Assembly (NCBI GenBank): GCA_029204225.1 | Contig: MU832248.1 | Span: forward strand, 1-64,000 | DNA from: Diphasiastrum complanatum | Lineage: Eukaryota > Streptophyta > Lycopodiopsida > Lycopodiales > Lycopodiaceae | DNA length: 64,000 nt | Reading direction: 5' to 3' | In this document: piece after piece, positions 1 to 10,033 of the stretch | Numbering within the stretch: position 1 is the first letter of the stretch | Layout of the letters: each line of letters begins with the position of its first letter | Program-made: the position numbers and the translations under genes | The notes under the pieces: model-generated | Databases searched by the model: none | What the model was told of the DNA's origin: nothing | The model's input: the letters and a program-made list of their open reading frames with translations, nothing else

Positions 1-955
1 CTTGGTTGGACATGCCAAGGAACTCCTCTTTTTTCAATGTCAATCTAGTCTAGGGTTTATCTAGATGAGATCTTGTTGTCATAACCACATAGTTTCACTC
101 CAATACATTGTGTTTGAGTAGTTTGTGGAGTCGTTGAGTGTTTCCCAAGTGTTTTGAAGCTCGTGGAGGGAGTTGACTCAAAATGTTGGAGTACTTCATC
201 TTTTGAGAGAAGTAAGATCTAGATTGAAGGAGATTGACATTGCTTGTGAGATTGATCTCACAAAGAAAGTTGAAAGATCTCAATTTGGAATTGGATTCAA
301 ATCATTGTTAGATCCTTGTTTGAGAGAGAAGAAACACCATTACTTGTTTTTGATCCATTACAAATCAATTTCTAAAGTAAACATGGCTTCCATGGCTTCC
401 CTACTCTTGGAGCAAGGAGAGACATTGGCCACCTCAATTATGCCATTCGGAAGGTGACAATGGAGTCAATTTTTGTCCTCCAAGATGTGATGGACATAGT
501 TCTTGGACTTGAAGAGGAGCCACAAGTGCTCCAAGAAGTCTAAAAATACAAGAAGAGGCCAAGGATGGCCCTACATTGTATCAAAATGAATGTTTCAAAT
601 GAAGTGTTGAGGGTGGCTAGCTCATGCACCTCGGCCAAGGAGGCTTGGGACACCCTCAAAGCCATTTATGATTTGTACAAGAGATGATTGGATCCATCTA
701 ATATCTTGTGTGAATGAAAGTGAAATCAACAAACTTGGTGTCAATGATCTTGCAAGGATTGAGGAGGAGCAACAAAATGATGGAGATCTTGAGGATACAC
801 CTCAAAGATCAAGTGCTCCAAGAAGATCCACAAAGGCAAGGACCGGGCCTTCAAGGCTCACTTATCTTGGCAAACGTAATCAAGGGAAGGATTCTCAACC
901 ATTCACTTTCAAAACTTTACTCTTGATGAACCATTTTGCTATGACATCTACATGA
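1..955 (+). pseudogene. Degenerate Ty1/copia gag fused to a pol linker
   Basis: Reading frames between about 380 and 690 give copia UBN2-type gag blocks: DVMDIVLGLEEEP, RMALHCIKMNVSNE and SAKEAWDTLKAIYD. A TAA at 541-543 and frame changes interrupt them. From about 750 to 905 the frame changes to an acidic linker (TPQRSSAPRRSTKARTGPSRLTY) that matches in style the linker between integrase and reverse transcriptase in the element at 20.0-25.4 kb (ITPRRSSRAKVEPSRLTYQG). Zinc knuckle, protease and integrase are therefore missing between the two blocks, and no RT follows. I read this as an internally deleted, dead element sharing family features with the copies at 20 and 38 kb. Nothing recognisable is seen in the first 370 bases. 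Confidence 0.6.
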
Positions 956-1693
956 GGCAAGTCAAGGGTTTCATCAAGAAAGGAAGGTGAAGATAAGATG
1001 TGTAATGACTCATTTGAGAATAGTTTTTATGTCTTAGTGATCTAAAAATTGTTATGATTAAGAGTAAATTGGTTGTTTGATCAAATGAGTGCTCTCAGAT
1101 TTTGGAAGAGCAAGAATGAGTTAATCACTCATTGTTTTGAAAAATGTGTTTTTTCTTTTGGAGAGGCAAATTGTAAGCTTCTTATGAGAATAAGTGAAAC
1201 ATCCTTGAAGGACACTTATATCCATAAGCAAGTATGTAGCCTCATGAAGTTCAAGATTACTTGTAATTACAAGATTAGGAAAATCATGCTTACTTTTGAT
1301 GTTTTGTGGACTAGTCATTCTAGCATGATAAATCTTGGTAATAGTAGCAAGTACATGTTTTGTGATCTTGATCAATGTGATTTTCACAAGACATGGAGAC
1401 ATCAGATTTTCTTCAAAGAGAAGCATCAAGATCAAGGAGGACAAGTTTCAATTTGATACATCTTCACTCAATATGGAAGAAATCAAGTGCAAAGGTGCAA
1501 GGATGAATCAAGACTCTTCAGTTCATCTTGGAAGAGATCACGATCAAAGAAGCTCTACCTTGGATATGGTGATAGATCATGTCATCATCTTTGGGGGCTA
1601 ATTAGTCATCTTCTAAACCTGAATATGATTCATTTTTTATGTTAAGATCAGGTCTTAGAATTGTATATAGATGCATTATTATTTTCAGAGCTA
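956..1693 (+). other. Unassigned internal remnant before the polypurine tract
   Basis: Short open stretches occur (for example 1073-1456, 127 codons), but none resembles a known pol domain. By position this is the internal tail of the decayed copia element that ends at the polypurine tract at about 1695-1707. Its origin is unknown; it could be captured sequence or pol decayed past recognition. Confidence 0.3.
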
Positions 1694-2290
1694 GATTTGA
1701 GGAGGAGTGTGAAAATAGCCTAATTTGGTAAATCAGCCATGTAGAACATTGTAAATACTATGTATAATTGGGTTCCACACATGTAAGTCCAAGATGACAC
1801 ATGGCAACCCACTCCAAATGTAGGTTAGGTCAAGTCAAGAGAGTTGGTCATGTCTATTTGGTGGTCATCCCTACATTATAGGACCTACACCTAAGTTTAA
1901 GGCAAAAATTTGACCAACTAGCTACCTACCAAGCATAACTCTGGGATCTAGGCTAGGGTTTCATTTTAGGTTATATGCTGGAAATCCACCTAAATTCAAG
2001 AAGGAAGTCAAATTTTCTATGTATTCCAAGCTCCCATACTGAGAAGATAGAATATTTTTGGAGCTCATTGGCAATCTCAAGCTCCACTATGTACATTGAG
2101 TTTTTCTGATCCAAATGCAACCAAATCAATCTCTACTTGTTTCTCAGCTTGAAGGCCGTACTACAGCCTGTAGTACACACGTGTGGTCTCAGATTTCAAT
2201 GTTGATCAATGCTTTTGATTGTTAATGCTTGTTGTTTGTCAAATTGCCAATCTAGATCAACTTTTTTGTGTCTAGTTTTCTGATAGATTG
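1694..2290 (+). repeat. Copia polypurine tract and 3' LTR
   Basis: A purine run (GAGGAGGAG) ends at 1707 and is followed by TGTGAAAATAG. This is the same junction style as at 8,540, 27,215 and 41,656, where GAGGGAG precedes TGTGAA. The LTR contains CACACGTGTG at 2,176-2,185 and a nearly perfect small palindrome (GTACTACAG..CTGTAGTAC) just before it. The right end is not defined and is placed near 2,290 because minus-strand integrase sequence begins at 2,307. Confidence 0.45.
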
Positions 2291-2306
2291 CTAAGCAAGC
2301 ATCCAA

Positions 2307-3460
2307 TCACTCTTGTGGATCTTTTGTAGATCCATTTATGGTCCTAAAGTACACTACTTTCACAGTGTATGTGCAAGTAAAGTCTCTTCTAATGCCATTA
2401 GTTTCACAAAACTCTTTCATACTATTGGAGATGTACTCCCCTCCATTATCACATCTTAATACTTTCAAGCTAGCATTAAGTTGCTTTTCTACAAGAGTTT
2501 TGAACTTCACAAAGTATTCAAACACTTCGCTTTTCTTAGACAGGAGGTGAATCCAAGAGTATCTTGATTTTTTATCAATAAAAGTGAGATACATAAGAGC
2601 TCCACCATTAGATTCATGTGAAAATGAGTGAACATCCGAGTGAATAAGATCAACAGGAGAGTTAGATCTTGTCAAAGATCTCTTGAAAGGTTGCTTATGA
2701 GACTTGGAGAGTCCACAACTTCACAAAGCTTGCCACACTTGGATATGGCTTTGGGAAGTCCAATTGCTAGCTCCTTGTTCACCATGGTCTCCATAGCTCT
2801 CATTCTTCAAGATGGAACATGCTCCATGCTTGAAATGTACATCTAATCCACTATCCATAAGTTGACCAACACTTAACAAGTTCTTTGTAAAAGAAGGTAC
2901 ATAAAGAACATTGTCTTGATCTACTTTCTTAGATGATCCAAGACACAAACGAATGAATTCTATTCCTACAATCTCACATTCTTGATTACTTGCAATGAAG
3001 ATAAACTTTTTAGAATTATTGTAGGAAAGCAAAGTAGAAAAGTAGTCTTTTTGGTGTGTCATATGGGAGCTAGTCCCACTATCAATCCACCAAGTGTTAT
3101 GATTAGATGTTTGTGTTAAGGAAGCCATCAAAGATAAATTGCATTCATCTCCTCCTCAAGCACAAGATTGCCATGGTTGTCCTTCTCTTGAGAATTCTTC
3201 TTCTTGTAGCACTCGGATGCAAAGTGTCCTTTCTTGCCAGAGAAAAAACACTTTAGCTTCTTCTTTTCCTTCTTACTCTTGCCTTTGGAACTCGAAGCTC
3301 CATCCTTGCTCTCGGCCTCCACATCTTGGGTCTTCTTGGATGGAAACTTCTTCTTCTTTCCTTTCAAAGAAAAGTTAGCCTTCTCATCACCATCAATCAA
3401 AGATAAGGAACCAATCCTATTCTTGATATGAAACATCCTACTTTCCTCAGAAACTAGCAC
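2307..3460 (-). pseudogene. Ty1/copia gag-protease-integrase remnant, minus strand
   Basis: Reading leftwards, 3460-3128 is a gag C-terminus with a lysine-rich basic tract and a zinc-knuckle relic, CFFSGKKGHFASEC, where the second cysteine of CCHC is a serine. Then 3131-2721 carries a retropepsin core (WWIDSGTSSHMT), and 2675-2307 the start of an integrase core with HSD and RCDNGGEY, two of the three D,D,E acidic positions. The integrase HHCC zinc finger between them is collapsed by a deletion and frame change, and everything after the second Asp is missing. The remnant is cut at about 3,470 by the inverted-repeat unit of methyltransferase copy A. Confidence 0.75.
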
Positions 3461-3477
3461 ACTATGAAATTTTTCTA

Positions 3478-3990
3478 TAGTAGGAAGTATATATGGTTAT
3501 GTTAAGCTCAACATAAGATATTCTCTTAATCTCTACCAAATTATGCTGAGCATAGCGTGCTTTCTCACTTCATGTAGTTATGTTATGCTGAGCATAGGAT
3601 TTTCTCTTTCGCTCGCCCGCGTTCTATGCTCAACATAACATAACCACGTGAAGTGAGAAAGCACGCTATGTTCAGCATAGAACTCGATAGAGTGAGCATA
3701 ACATAACTACTTATAGATTGAAGATGTGTTATGCTCTCGACATAAGACTTGGGAACGAGAAAAAAAGGTTTCTATGCTGAGCATAGCCAATAGTTGTAAA
3801 ATAGAAAAAATTTCTATGCTCAGCATAGAAAATACAGTCTTTTTCATGGCTTGGACTTAAAAATGTTTATAAAACCTAAAAATCCAAATCAAAATGTTAC
3901 TTTTTAATCAAATTTTTGGGTAAATTATTTTCAATCAAATTCGAATTTCAAAATATTTCTTTATTGAAATTCTAATAAATTGCTAATAAT
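3478..3990. repeat. Long inverted repeat of methyltransferase unit, copy A
   Basis: Two arms around a GC-richer loop near 3,610-3,625 (CTTTCGCTCGCCCGC) pair with each other. The shared arm core includes AGCGTGCTTTCTCACTTCA on the left and its reverse complement on the right. The arms are built from repeats of TATGCTNAGCATA and degenerate versions. The left arm is cut short at about 3,485, next to the minus-strand copia remnant. The same structure lies at 17,022-17,620 in the opposite orientation relative to the coding exons. Confidence 0.85.
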
Positions 3991-4025
3991 AACTGTATTT
4001 TGTAATTAGAACGAAATTTTTGCAA

Positions 4026-4230
4026 AATTAAGGATGTCAAAGATTTCCTTTCGGATGTCAGATCGGAGGACAAAAAGAAGTACATGTTTTATTTTACAAA
4101 AGGTGTAAATAATAGTAAACTTGATGAACAGTTCATCCATATTATTGAGAAGATCGGAAAAGAGATGATAGTCCATTTCAAGTGCAAGGTAGAGTCCTTG
4201 TTGATCAGCCCGATGTTGATGAGGAGTAAG
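4026..4230 (+). pseudogene. Probable first coding exon of methyltransferase unit, copy A
   Basis: A frame open from about 4,030 to 4,225 reads KDVKDFLSDVRSEDKKKY followed by FTKGVNNSKLDEQFIHII, a charged, well-behaved protein segment amid very AT-rich DNA. I do not recognise its family. It lies between the inverted repeat and the ParB-like exons, so it may be the N-terminal exon. Copy B lacks it: sequence there passes from the hairpin to the equivalent of 4,470. Confidence 0.4.
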
Positions 4231-4535
4231 AGGGCTTTGTCAATGTTCTTGTGAAATTAACAAAAGTCGTTTGATATTCATTTTGGCCGAAAGAATGTTT
4301 AAGATTTGACTTTGCACACATAAAGCCATTAAAACATATTTTGACAAAGCCATTGTGACATTGGTATGAACACATTAAATGGAATAGATTATAATTTTTT
4401 TACTCAGACCATCTATCTCGTTTGGAATGAATTAGATTTTATATTATTTGGTAATATAATAATTCTAATTTATGCTGAGTATAGGTTACTTTATGAATAC
4501 TCGAAATTCTCTAACATTATTCTTTTGTCTGTCAT

Positions 4536-5545
4536 GTAGAGCCTCTAACAATGTTTAAGAAATGTGTTGTTTGCTGTTGTTGAGAGGAAGAATCCAGTCT
4601 ATTCTTCTCGTAATACAATGTCAGTGGCAGTGGCATGTGGCAATATAGCTTCTTCCACTGTCCCGTCTAAACAGATGTTATTGCTAAATCTGCATTCTCA
4701 GAATCAGCTCCATTCCCCAAAAAAGAAAGATCTCAAACTGGTATTAATATTGAACCTGCCACCGAGAAACCGAAGTCTAGAAATTAATCCATGGCCAAGC
4801 CACCAAAAGTAGTTCCTTATGAAGAAAGTAGAAAAAAAAACAGAAGAGGCCACTTTAGTTTTGCCTAGAGCCACTATCCAACCGTTGAAGGATTCATCTG
4901 AAATCTATAAATTAGAGACCAAATTCATAAAACAAAAAAAAAATCAGAGAAACTACGTTAATTTTGGATATAAACCAGTGCGATCGACCTCCTATTGATC
5001 CATCCACTAGAGATCGACCAATGGAAGTTCAAGAGCCTAATGACAGCCATGTACATAATTTAAAATTTCAATTTAAAGATCATACGCAAGCAATTGTGAC
5101 ACCTTTTGTTGTTTTGGTAGATCCGGTTGAATGTAGATCTGTTTCAGAATTTGATTTTTCTTCATTAGCTGCTTATCGGTTTTTTGTTTGGGATGGCATT
5201 CATAGTTTACAAGCTAGAAAGCAATTGTCCCAGGAGTACCCTCATATAGCTTCTTTCCGATTTGTTAGTGCCATTGCTTTTGCTGGATTGATAGTGGAAG
5301 AAGCTAAACTTCTTACTTGAGACCATAACAGTGACCAAGACTACAAGATGAAATTGACGGTCATCTAGAGGAAAAGATTTTTTCACAAAGAATTTATCAG
5401 AATTTTCAAAGCTAGAGATTTTAACCAGTTGGAGTTGAAAGCACTTTGTGCTCAAGAAACAGGCCTGTCATTTGATTCTAAGAGTCCGACGCAGAGCCTT
5501 ATTAAATATGATAATTTTTATCAGCTTGCATTTCACAGTGGCCAG
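4536..5545 (+). pseudogene. ParB/sulfiredoxin-like exon(s) of methyltransferase unit, copy A
   Basis: After a basic, low-complexity N-terminal part (4,564-4,960, frameshifted), 4,960-5,320 reads LDINQCDRPP, then TPFVVLVDP and FFVWDGIHSLQARKQL. This follows the ParB/Srx layout: a strand with D/R-rich residues, a PxxV strand, then the [V/D]xDGxHRLxAxxxL signature, here DGIHSLQARKQL. In bacteria and phages ParB-like domains are often found with DNA methylases. Breaks: frameshift near 4,950, TGA after KLLT at 5,318, and a TAG in TVI*RKRFF that copy B shares. The exon ends at QLAFHSGQ with a GTAATT donor at 5,546; the following intron has two TATGCTTAGCAT palindromes. The domain call is by eye only. 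Confidence 0.5.
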
Positions 5546-5699
5546 GTAATTACTTTACTATGCTTAGCATAGAATATTTGGTTCATAAGGTTTTAATTTA
5601 GGGTTTTACTATGCTTAGCATGGAATATTTGGTTCAAAAGTTTTTAAAATTAATAAATGAAATTTTTAAATTTTTTAATATTTTGTCGTCTTAATATTA

Positions 5700-6190
5700 T
5701 TTTTTCAAGTGTGGGCTCTTGTAGATAAAATTTTTGACAAATGAAAAAATTTTGAACTAAAGGGCCAACCAGCTCAAGAAGGTTCAAAATCCAAAAATAA
5801 GGTTGTTGCCACCACTCACACATTAAAACACATACCGATAGAGATGGGTATTTTTAAGTGAAAAAATATACATGGAATAAATTCCTCAGAGCTGGTAATC
5901 AGTGTCCTCTCGAGGGTTGTTGATGGTCAGCTCTCTCTTACTGAAATGGGCAAAGGTCAGACTCTCTTTTTGGTTTTAAATAACATTTCTTATTACTAAT
6001 TGCAATTTTTTTATTTTTTGTGATATTAATCACTAATTTGTTTTCTAATACAGGCATAAACTATTTATGAAAGTTCAAGAGGCCATGGTAACAGGCTTGA
6101 ACTGTAAAGATTTTGAGGAGTGCTAGAGGCTTTATCCTCTGAGCAGTAAAAATGAAGCCCTCACTCCAATTTTTATTTTATTTAGAGATA
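5700..6190 (+). pseudogene. Middle exons of methyltransferase unit, copy A
   Basis: 5,708-5,960 reads WALVDKIFDK, then TVATT-like THTLKHIPIEMGIF and INSSELVISVLSRVVDGQLSL. Two TGA codons replace TGG of copy B. A short intron follows (about 5,960-6,054, acceptor AATACAG), then 6,055-6,190 reads HKLFMKVQEAMVTGLN, KDFEEC, a TAG, and NEALTPIFILFRDM with a donor GTATTC. The next intron (6,191-6,422) has five copies or near-copies of the TATGCTAAGCATA palindrome. I recognise no domain in this linker; it joins the ParB-like part to the methyltransferase part. Confidence 0.5.
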
Positions 6191-6423
6191 TGGTATTCAC
6201 TTTACTCATGTTTAGCATAGAAATATATTAATTTTTTATTTCAAACATTCATATCTTATGCTAAGCATAGAATTGCATTTTCTAAGCTAGGATCTCAAAC
6301 TTAGCATAGATTTACTTTTTTAGTTATTTATTATGTTCATCCTATGCTAAGCATAGTTGCATTTTTCATTTTACTTTGTTTAACATCCTATGCTAAGCAT
6401 AGTTGCATTCTCTCTTCTTTCAG

Positions 6424-7600
6424 TCTGCTGAAGACAAGAAAAATAAAGTTCTTTCAAAATAATTTAAACAACATATTTTAAAAGCGAAGGCAGAGAAAAG
6501 AGATACATAAAGATTGGCATGGGGTGAGACTATTGTCGAGGAGGATTCAAAAGAGACATACCTCCCAAAATGTGTCGATGATCAGTTGTGTTTTTACATT
6601 GTGGAAGAAGGAGATTATATGAGATTTCAAAAAATTTAAAGAAAAGACCCTACACTCTTTGCATTGCAGACATCCCCTATGCATTTCAAATGAAAGAATC
6701 TCTAAATGATGATTCTCCATTTAAATTCATTGAGATCCACAGTGTGATGCAGGGATATCTTGAAAGCACAATCTTTCCAATTTGGAGAGTTGTAATATTT
6801 CATTCAAACTGGCAGTCCACTTCAGTGCAAAAAGCTATTTTAACTTTTGATTGAAAATACTATTTGGTACGTTTTTTTTATTTTTTTAAAATTTAACTTT
6901 ATTTGTTTTACTTTATATATATTCTATGCTTAGCATAGATAATTGTTTAAAATAATAATTTATTTTTCTTTTAATAGGTACAAGTCTAATATTCACAATA
7001 CTGGTGGTGCACAACTGTGTAATGAAATTGAGTACATAACCATTGGTTATTATTCATTGGATGACAAATGTTCAATGTTGTATTACAATACCACTGGCCT
7101 GACTAGCTTTGAGAACTTGTCCCAATTTTCAGCAATCACAAAAAAATTAAAAAATCTGATGACAGGTTTTGTGGCCTGTCCCTATCAAAAGCCACAACAA
7201 TTAATTGATCATCTTATTGAAATTTTTTCACACCCAACGGATTGGGTTTTAGATTTGTTTAGTGAAAGCGGCACTACAAGCACATGCGCTGTACAAAAAG
7301 GCAAGCATGTTGTTGTTGTAGAATTAGATTCTAGTTTAGTAGAATTTGTAAAAATACAAATGAAATTCATCTCAGTTATGCTAGATGAATTAACAGAGGT
7401 AGGAAAGTCTATAGATGACGACGACTCTATAATTTCTCTATCGAAAAAATCATAACCTCCCGCTAGTGGAAAAGTGAGTGACACATGGGACTTTGTAGAT
7501 GTCCTAGTTCAGGATTATAATGTTGTCACTGTAGAAGAAATCTTGAAGAGGTTGTCATTCTCTCTACTGAGGCTCCTCTAGAAAAGCCCAAAGACGTCAA
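6424..7600 (+). pseudogene. Class-beta DNA amino-methyltransferase domain, copy A
   Basis: The first exon (about 6,424-6,866) contains TLCIADIPYAFQM, equivalent to motif IV ([DNS]PP[YF]) but with DIPY, followed by WRVVIFHSNWQ. An intron with a GT donor at 6,869 and a TTTTAATAG acceptor at 6,978 holds one TATGCTTAGCATA palindrome. The second exon (6,979-7,455) has EIEYITIGYY, then KPQQLIDHLI and motif I as DWVLDLFSESGTT, followed by VVVVELDSSL. Motif order IV then I is that of class-beta N4-cytosine/N6-adenine methyltransferases, where motif I binds S-adenosylmethionine. Copy A has Glu for the second Gly of FxGxG, and the frame is broken in several places, so it is not functional. Past a TAA at 7,453 homology to copy B continues (DTWDFVDVLVQ) to about 7,570. 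Confidence 0.75.
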
Positions 7601-7609
7601 TGACCTTGA

Positions 7610-8525
7610 TGATTTTTGTGAAACATGTACATGACTATTTCATCGTTTAAAGATTATATATGAATTTCAAACTTTTGTGACATGAAGTTTTAAATTTATT
7701 TATATTTTTTAATATTATTTGCTACTTGAAATATTTTAAAATATTTTAAAATTTATTTTTAATGTTACTCTTTAAATAAATTTAATTAGTGTTTATTTTA
7801 ATTAATGCTGTTTTGGAATCACAATAATGTTTTAAGTTTGTTTTGAGATCATATTCTCAAAAAATTAATGAATATTATTAAAATTGGTAGTATTTTTTAT
7901 CTTTTTAAATATTAAAATTTATCAATAGAATTTCAAGTTCTTGATTGTGATAAAACTAAAGATAAGATTATTTTAAAAAATAATAATAATTTTTTTCAAA
8001 AGTCATGTAGTTTTAGATGTGTATTTAAGTAAATATTTCTAAAATTAGAGTTTGTATGTTAAAGACCGAAATTATATAGATTCTTTTTAATATGTACAAA
8101 ATTATTATTATTATGAGAAATTGAAATTTTTAAAAAAATATTGATTTGAATTTATATTGCATTTATAAAAAATTATTTCAAACTAAAAACTCTAAATATT
8201 TTATAGTATTTGTTACTAAATAATTTTTCAAATAATTCAAATAATTTGTTTTGTTGATTTTCGTATTTTTATATTTCATGATTTTTTTTTTATTAATTAA
8301 TTAAAATACGTGCAAAATTGAATATGTTGTCAAGATTCTATATCTAACTTTTTTAGTATGATTTTAGTTTTTTACAAAAGATGATATATATTTTGCATGA
8401 CAATATAAAATCTGCAAAGCATTTTGAATATAGACATTTTTTATAAAACAAAAATTAAAATATTACAAAAAATGGGCCTTCATATCATTTCTCGTTTTTT
8501 TGGTCACCATGTTTATGCTAGAACT
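7610..8525 (+). other. AT-rich 3' tail of methyltransferase unit, copy A
   Basis: This stretch is A/T homopolymer-rich with no open frame. It aligns along its length with 26,290-27,200 of copy B, so the repeated unit extends to the copia polypurine tract at about 8,526-8,539. No terminator or polyadenylation signal can be singled out from the many AATAAA-like strings. Confidence 0.6.
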
Positions 8526-9100
8526 AGTTGAAGAGGGAGTGTGAAAATTGTCAACTAGTTTCGACATTTTATTTGGCAATTTTGGAGGCCAAAGTGAAAT
8601 CTCAACTTAGAGTTAGTTTCATAAATGTCAATAAAGCTCTAAATAGTGTTATTACTATTTTTTACAAGTAGCTAAGTGGATGAGGTCGAGTTTGGACCCA
8701 TTCTAATTAATTAAATTTGGTACATTGCATTTGGACTAGTTTTTCTAAGTTTTTGGTTAAGTAGCTAGAAGTTGTCATTTTAGGGCATAGTTGGAGAATA
8801 GGGCCAAATGACATATTGGCTGTTATAAAAAGCTATATTTGCATGGAGAACATATTCATTAGTTGATCATTTGTGTGGAGATCTCATCTTTTTTCATTCT
8901 ATCCGGCATCTGAACTAACAGAAAAAATATGAAACTAGTTTGGTATTCAACAAAATGACATTTTCTCTTACAGTAAAGACACATCGAAGTGCTTTTAAAT
9001 TGCTCAAATAAATTAGTAAACATTCTATCCAGTCTTTGCTTGAAGTGTGGGAAGAAATAGGCAAGATCAATAAAATGCATGAAGGAGAGAGGACCTATGG
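8526..9100 (+). repeat. Copia polypurine tract and LTR after copy A
   Basis: GAAGAGGGAG ends at 8,539 and TGTGAAAATTGTCAAC starts the LTR. The first 160 bases match the sequence after copy B at 27,215-27,362. A TATA-like box (GTTATAAAAAGC, about 8,821-8,832) fits a U3 promoter. The 3' boundary is not visible; the end given is approximate. Confidence 0.5.
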
Positions 9101-9240
9101 AGATAACATGTATACTGACTATATCCCTGAATCTAACATAGTGGTCAAAAAATACTTCAAAATTGGGTTGTGCAGTCTTGAAAACATGTAAATATGGGCG
9201 AAATAGGGTGTGAAAGTAGTCTAAATTCTCAGTAATTCCA

Positions 9241-10030
9241 AACTAGGTTGCTGTCAAGGCTCGAACAAATATAGCTCATGTGCTCGAGATAAGCAAATCA
9301 AAGAAAAGAGATTGTAAAGAACGCACACAAGAGGAATATGTACGAAAAATAACAATGGAATATCGTACTTGTGCGCAGGTAGATGACAAGCAACAATAGA
9401 TAACACAAATAGCGCGCACAAGAGCGATATGCCACGAAAATCAAGAAAAAAAAAAGCAAAAAATTAATCGGATTGCGTGTCTTTTATAGAAAAAAATTTC
9501 ACACGTGCAGTCAACGGTCAATGCACACGTGTCGGCTCTCCATTGGTTCGTACATTTACCTACATCTGAAATGACAACCAGACATGTGTCACGTGCTCAT
9601 TGCTTGGATTGGAGACACATGTCACTGCCATACAAAGTGACAATTCGCAAGTGCAACAAGACGTGCCTTCGCACATGTGAACCACGATATAAAAGTCATA
9701 ATCTATGAGACATTTTTTTTTTGCTCCACATATCGCTCTTGTGCACCACTAGATCATGTGCATTTCTACCTACCACCTTTCATGCGCACAAGTCCGATAT
9801 ACCATACACAGTCTCCACATATCGCTCTTGTGCGTCCCTTTACTATATACTCTCAGACTACTTGTGCACAAGTCTGATATACCCGTACAAAATTTTTGTA
9901 CATATCACTTGTCTGTGACTGCTATGCACCCTTTCCCTTCCTATCTCGCTCATCGTGCACAAGTGCAATATCCCTCAGACTACCTCTATGGAGAGGAGAA
10001 AGCAGACATAGACAGATTTTTTCTCTGCTG
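9241..10030. repeat. Cluster of GCACAAG...GATAT motifs in both orientations
   Basis: A 12-20 base motif recurs about eight times: GCACACAAGAGGAATATG (9,332), CGCGCACAAGAGCGATAT (9,413), ATATCGCTCTTGTGCAC (9,728), GCGCACAAGTCCGATAT (9,784), ATATCGCTCTTGTGCG (9,818), GTGCACAAGTCTGATAT (9,864) and GTGCACAAGTGCAATAT (9,955). Copies are in direct and inverted orientation. No protein is convincing here. It lies just 5' of the CENH3-like pseudogene and may belong to its flanking element. Confidence 0.6.
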
Positions 10031-10033
10031 ATG

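Noticed and set aside
3490-3830. CRISPR-like or tRNA-like short palindromic repeats
   Set aside because: The palindromes are irregularly spaced and overlap in a long inverted repeat; no cas gene or cloverleaf is present.
3478-8525. Bacterial contamination as the source of the methyltransferase
   Set aside because: The coding parts are split by AT-rich introns with GT/AG borders, exist in two diverged copies and are embedded in plant retrotransposons.
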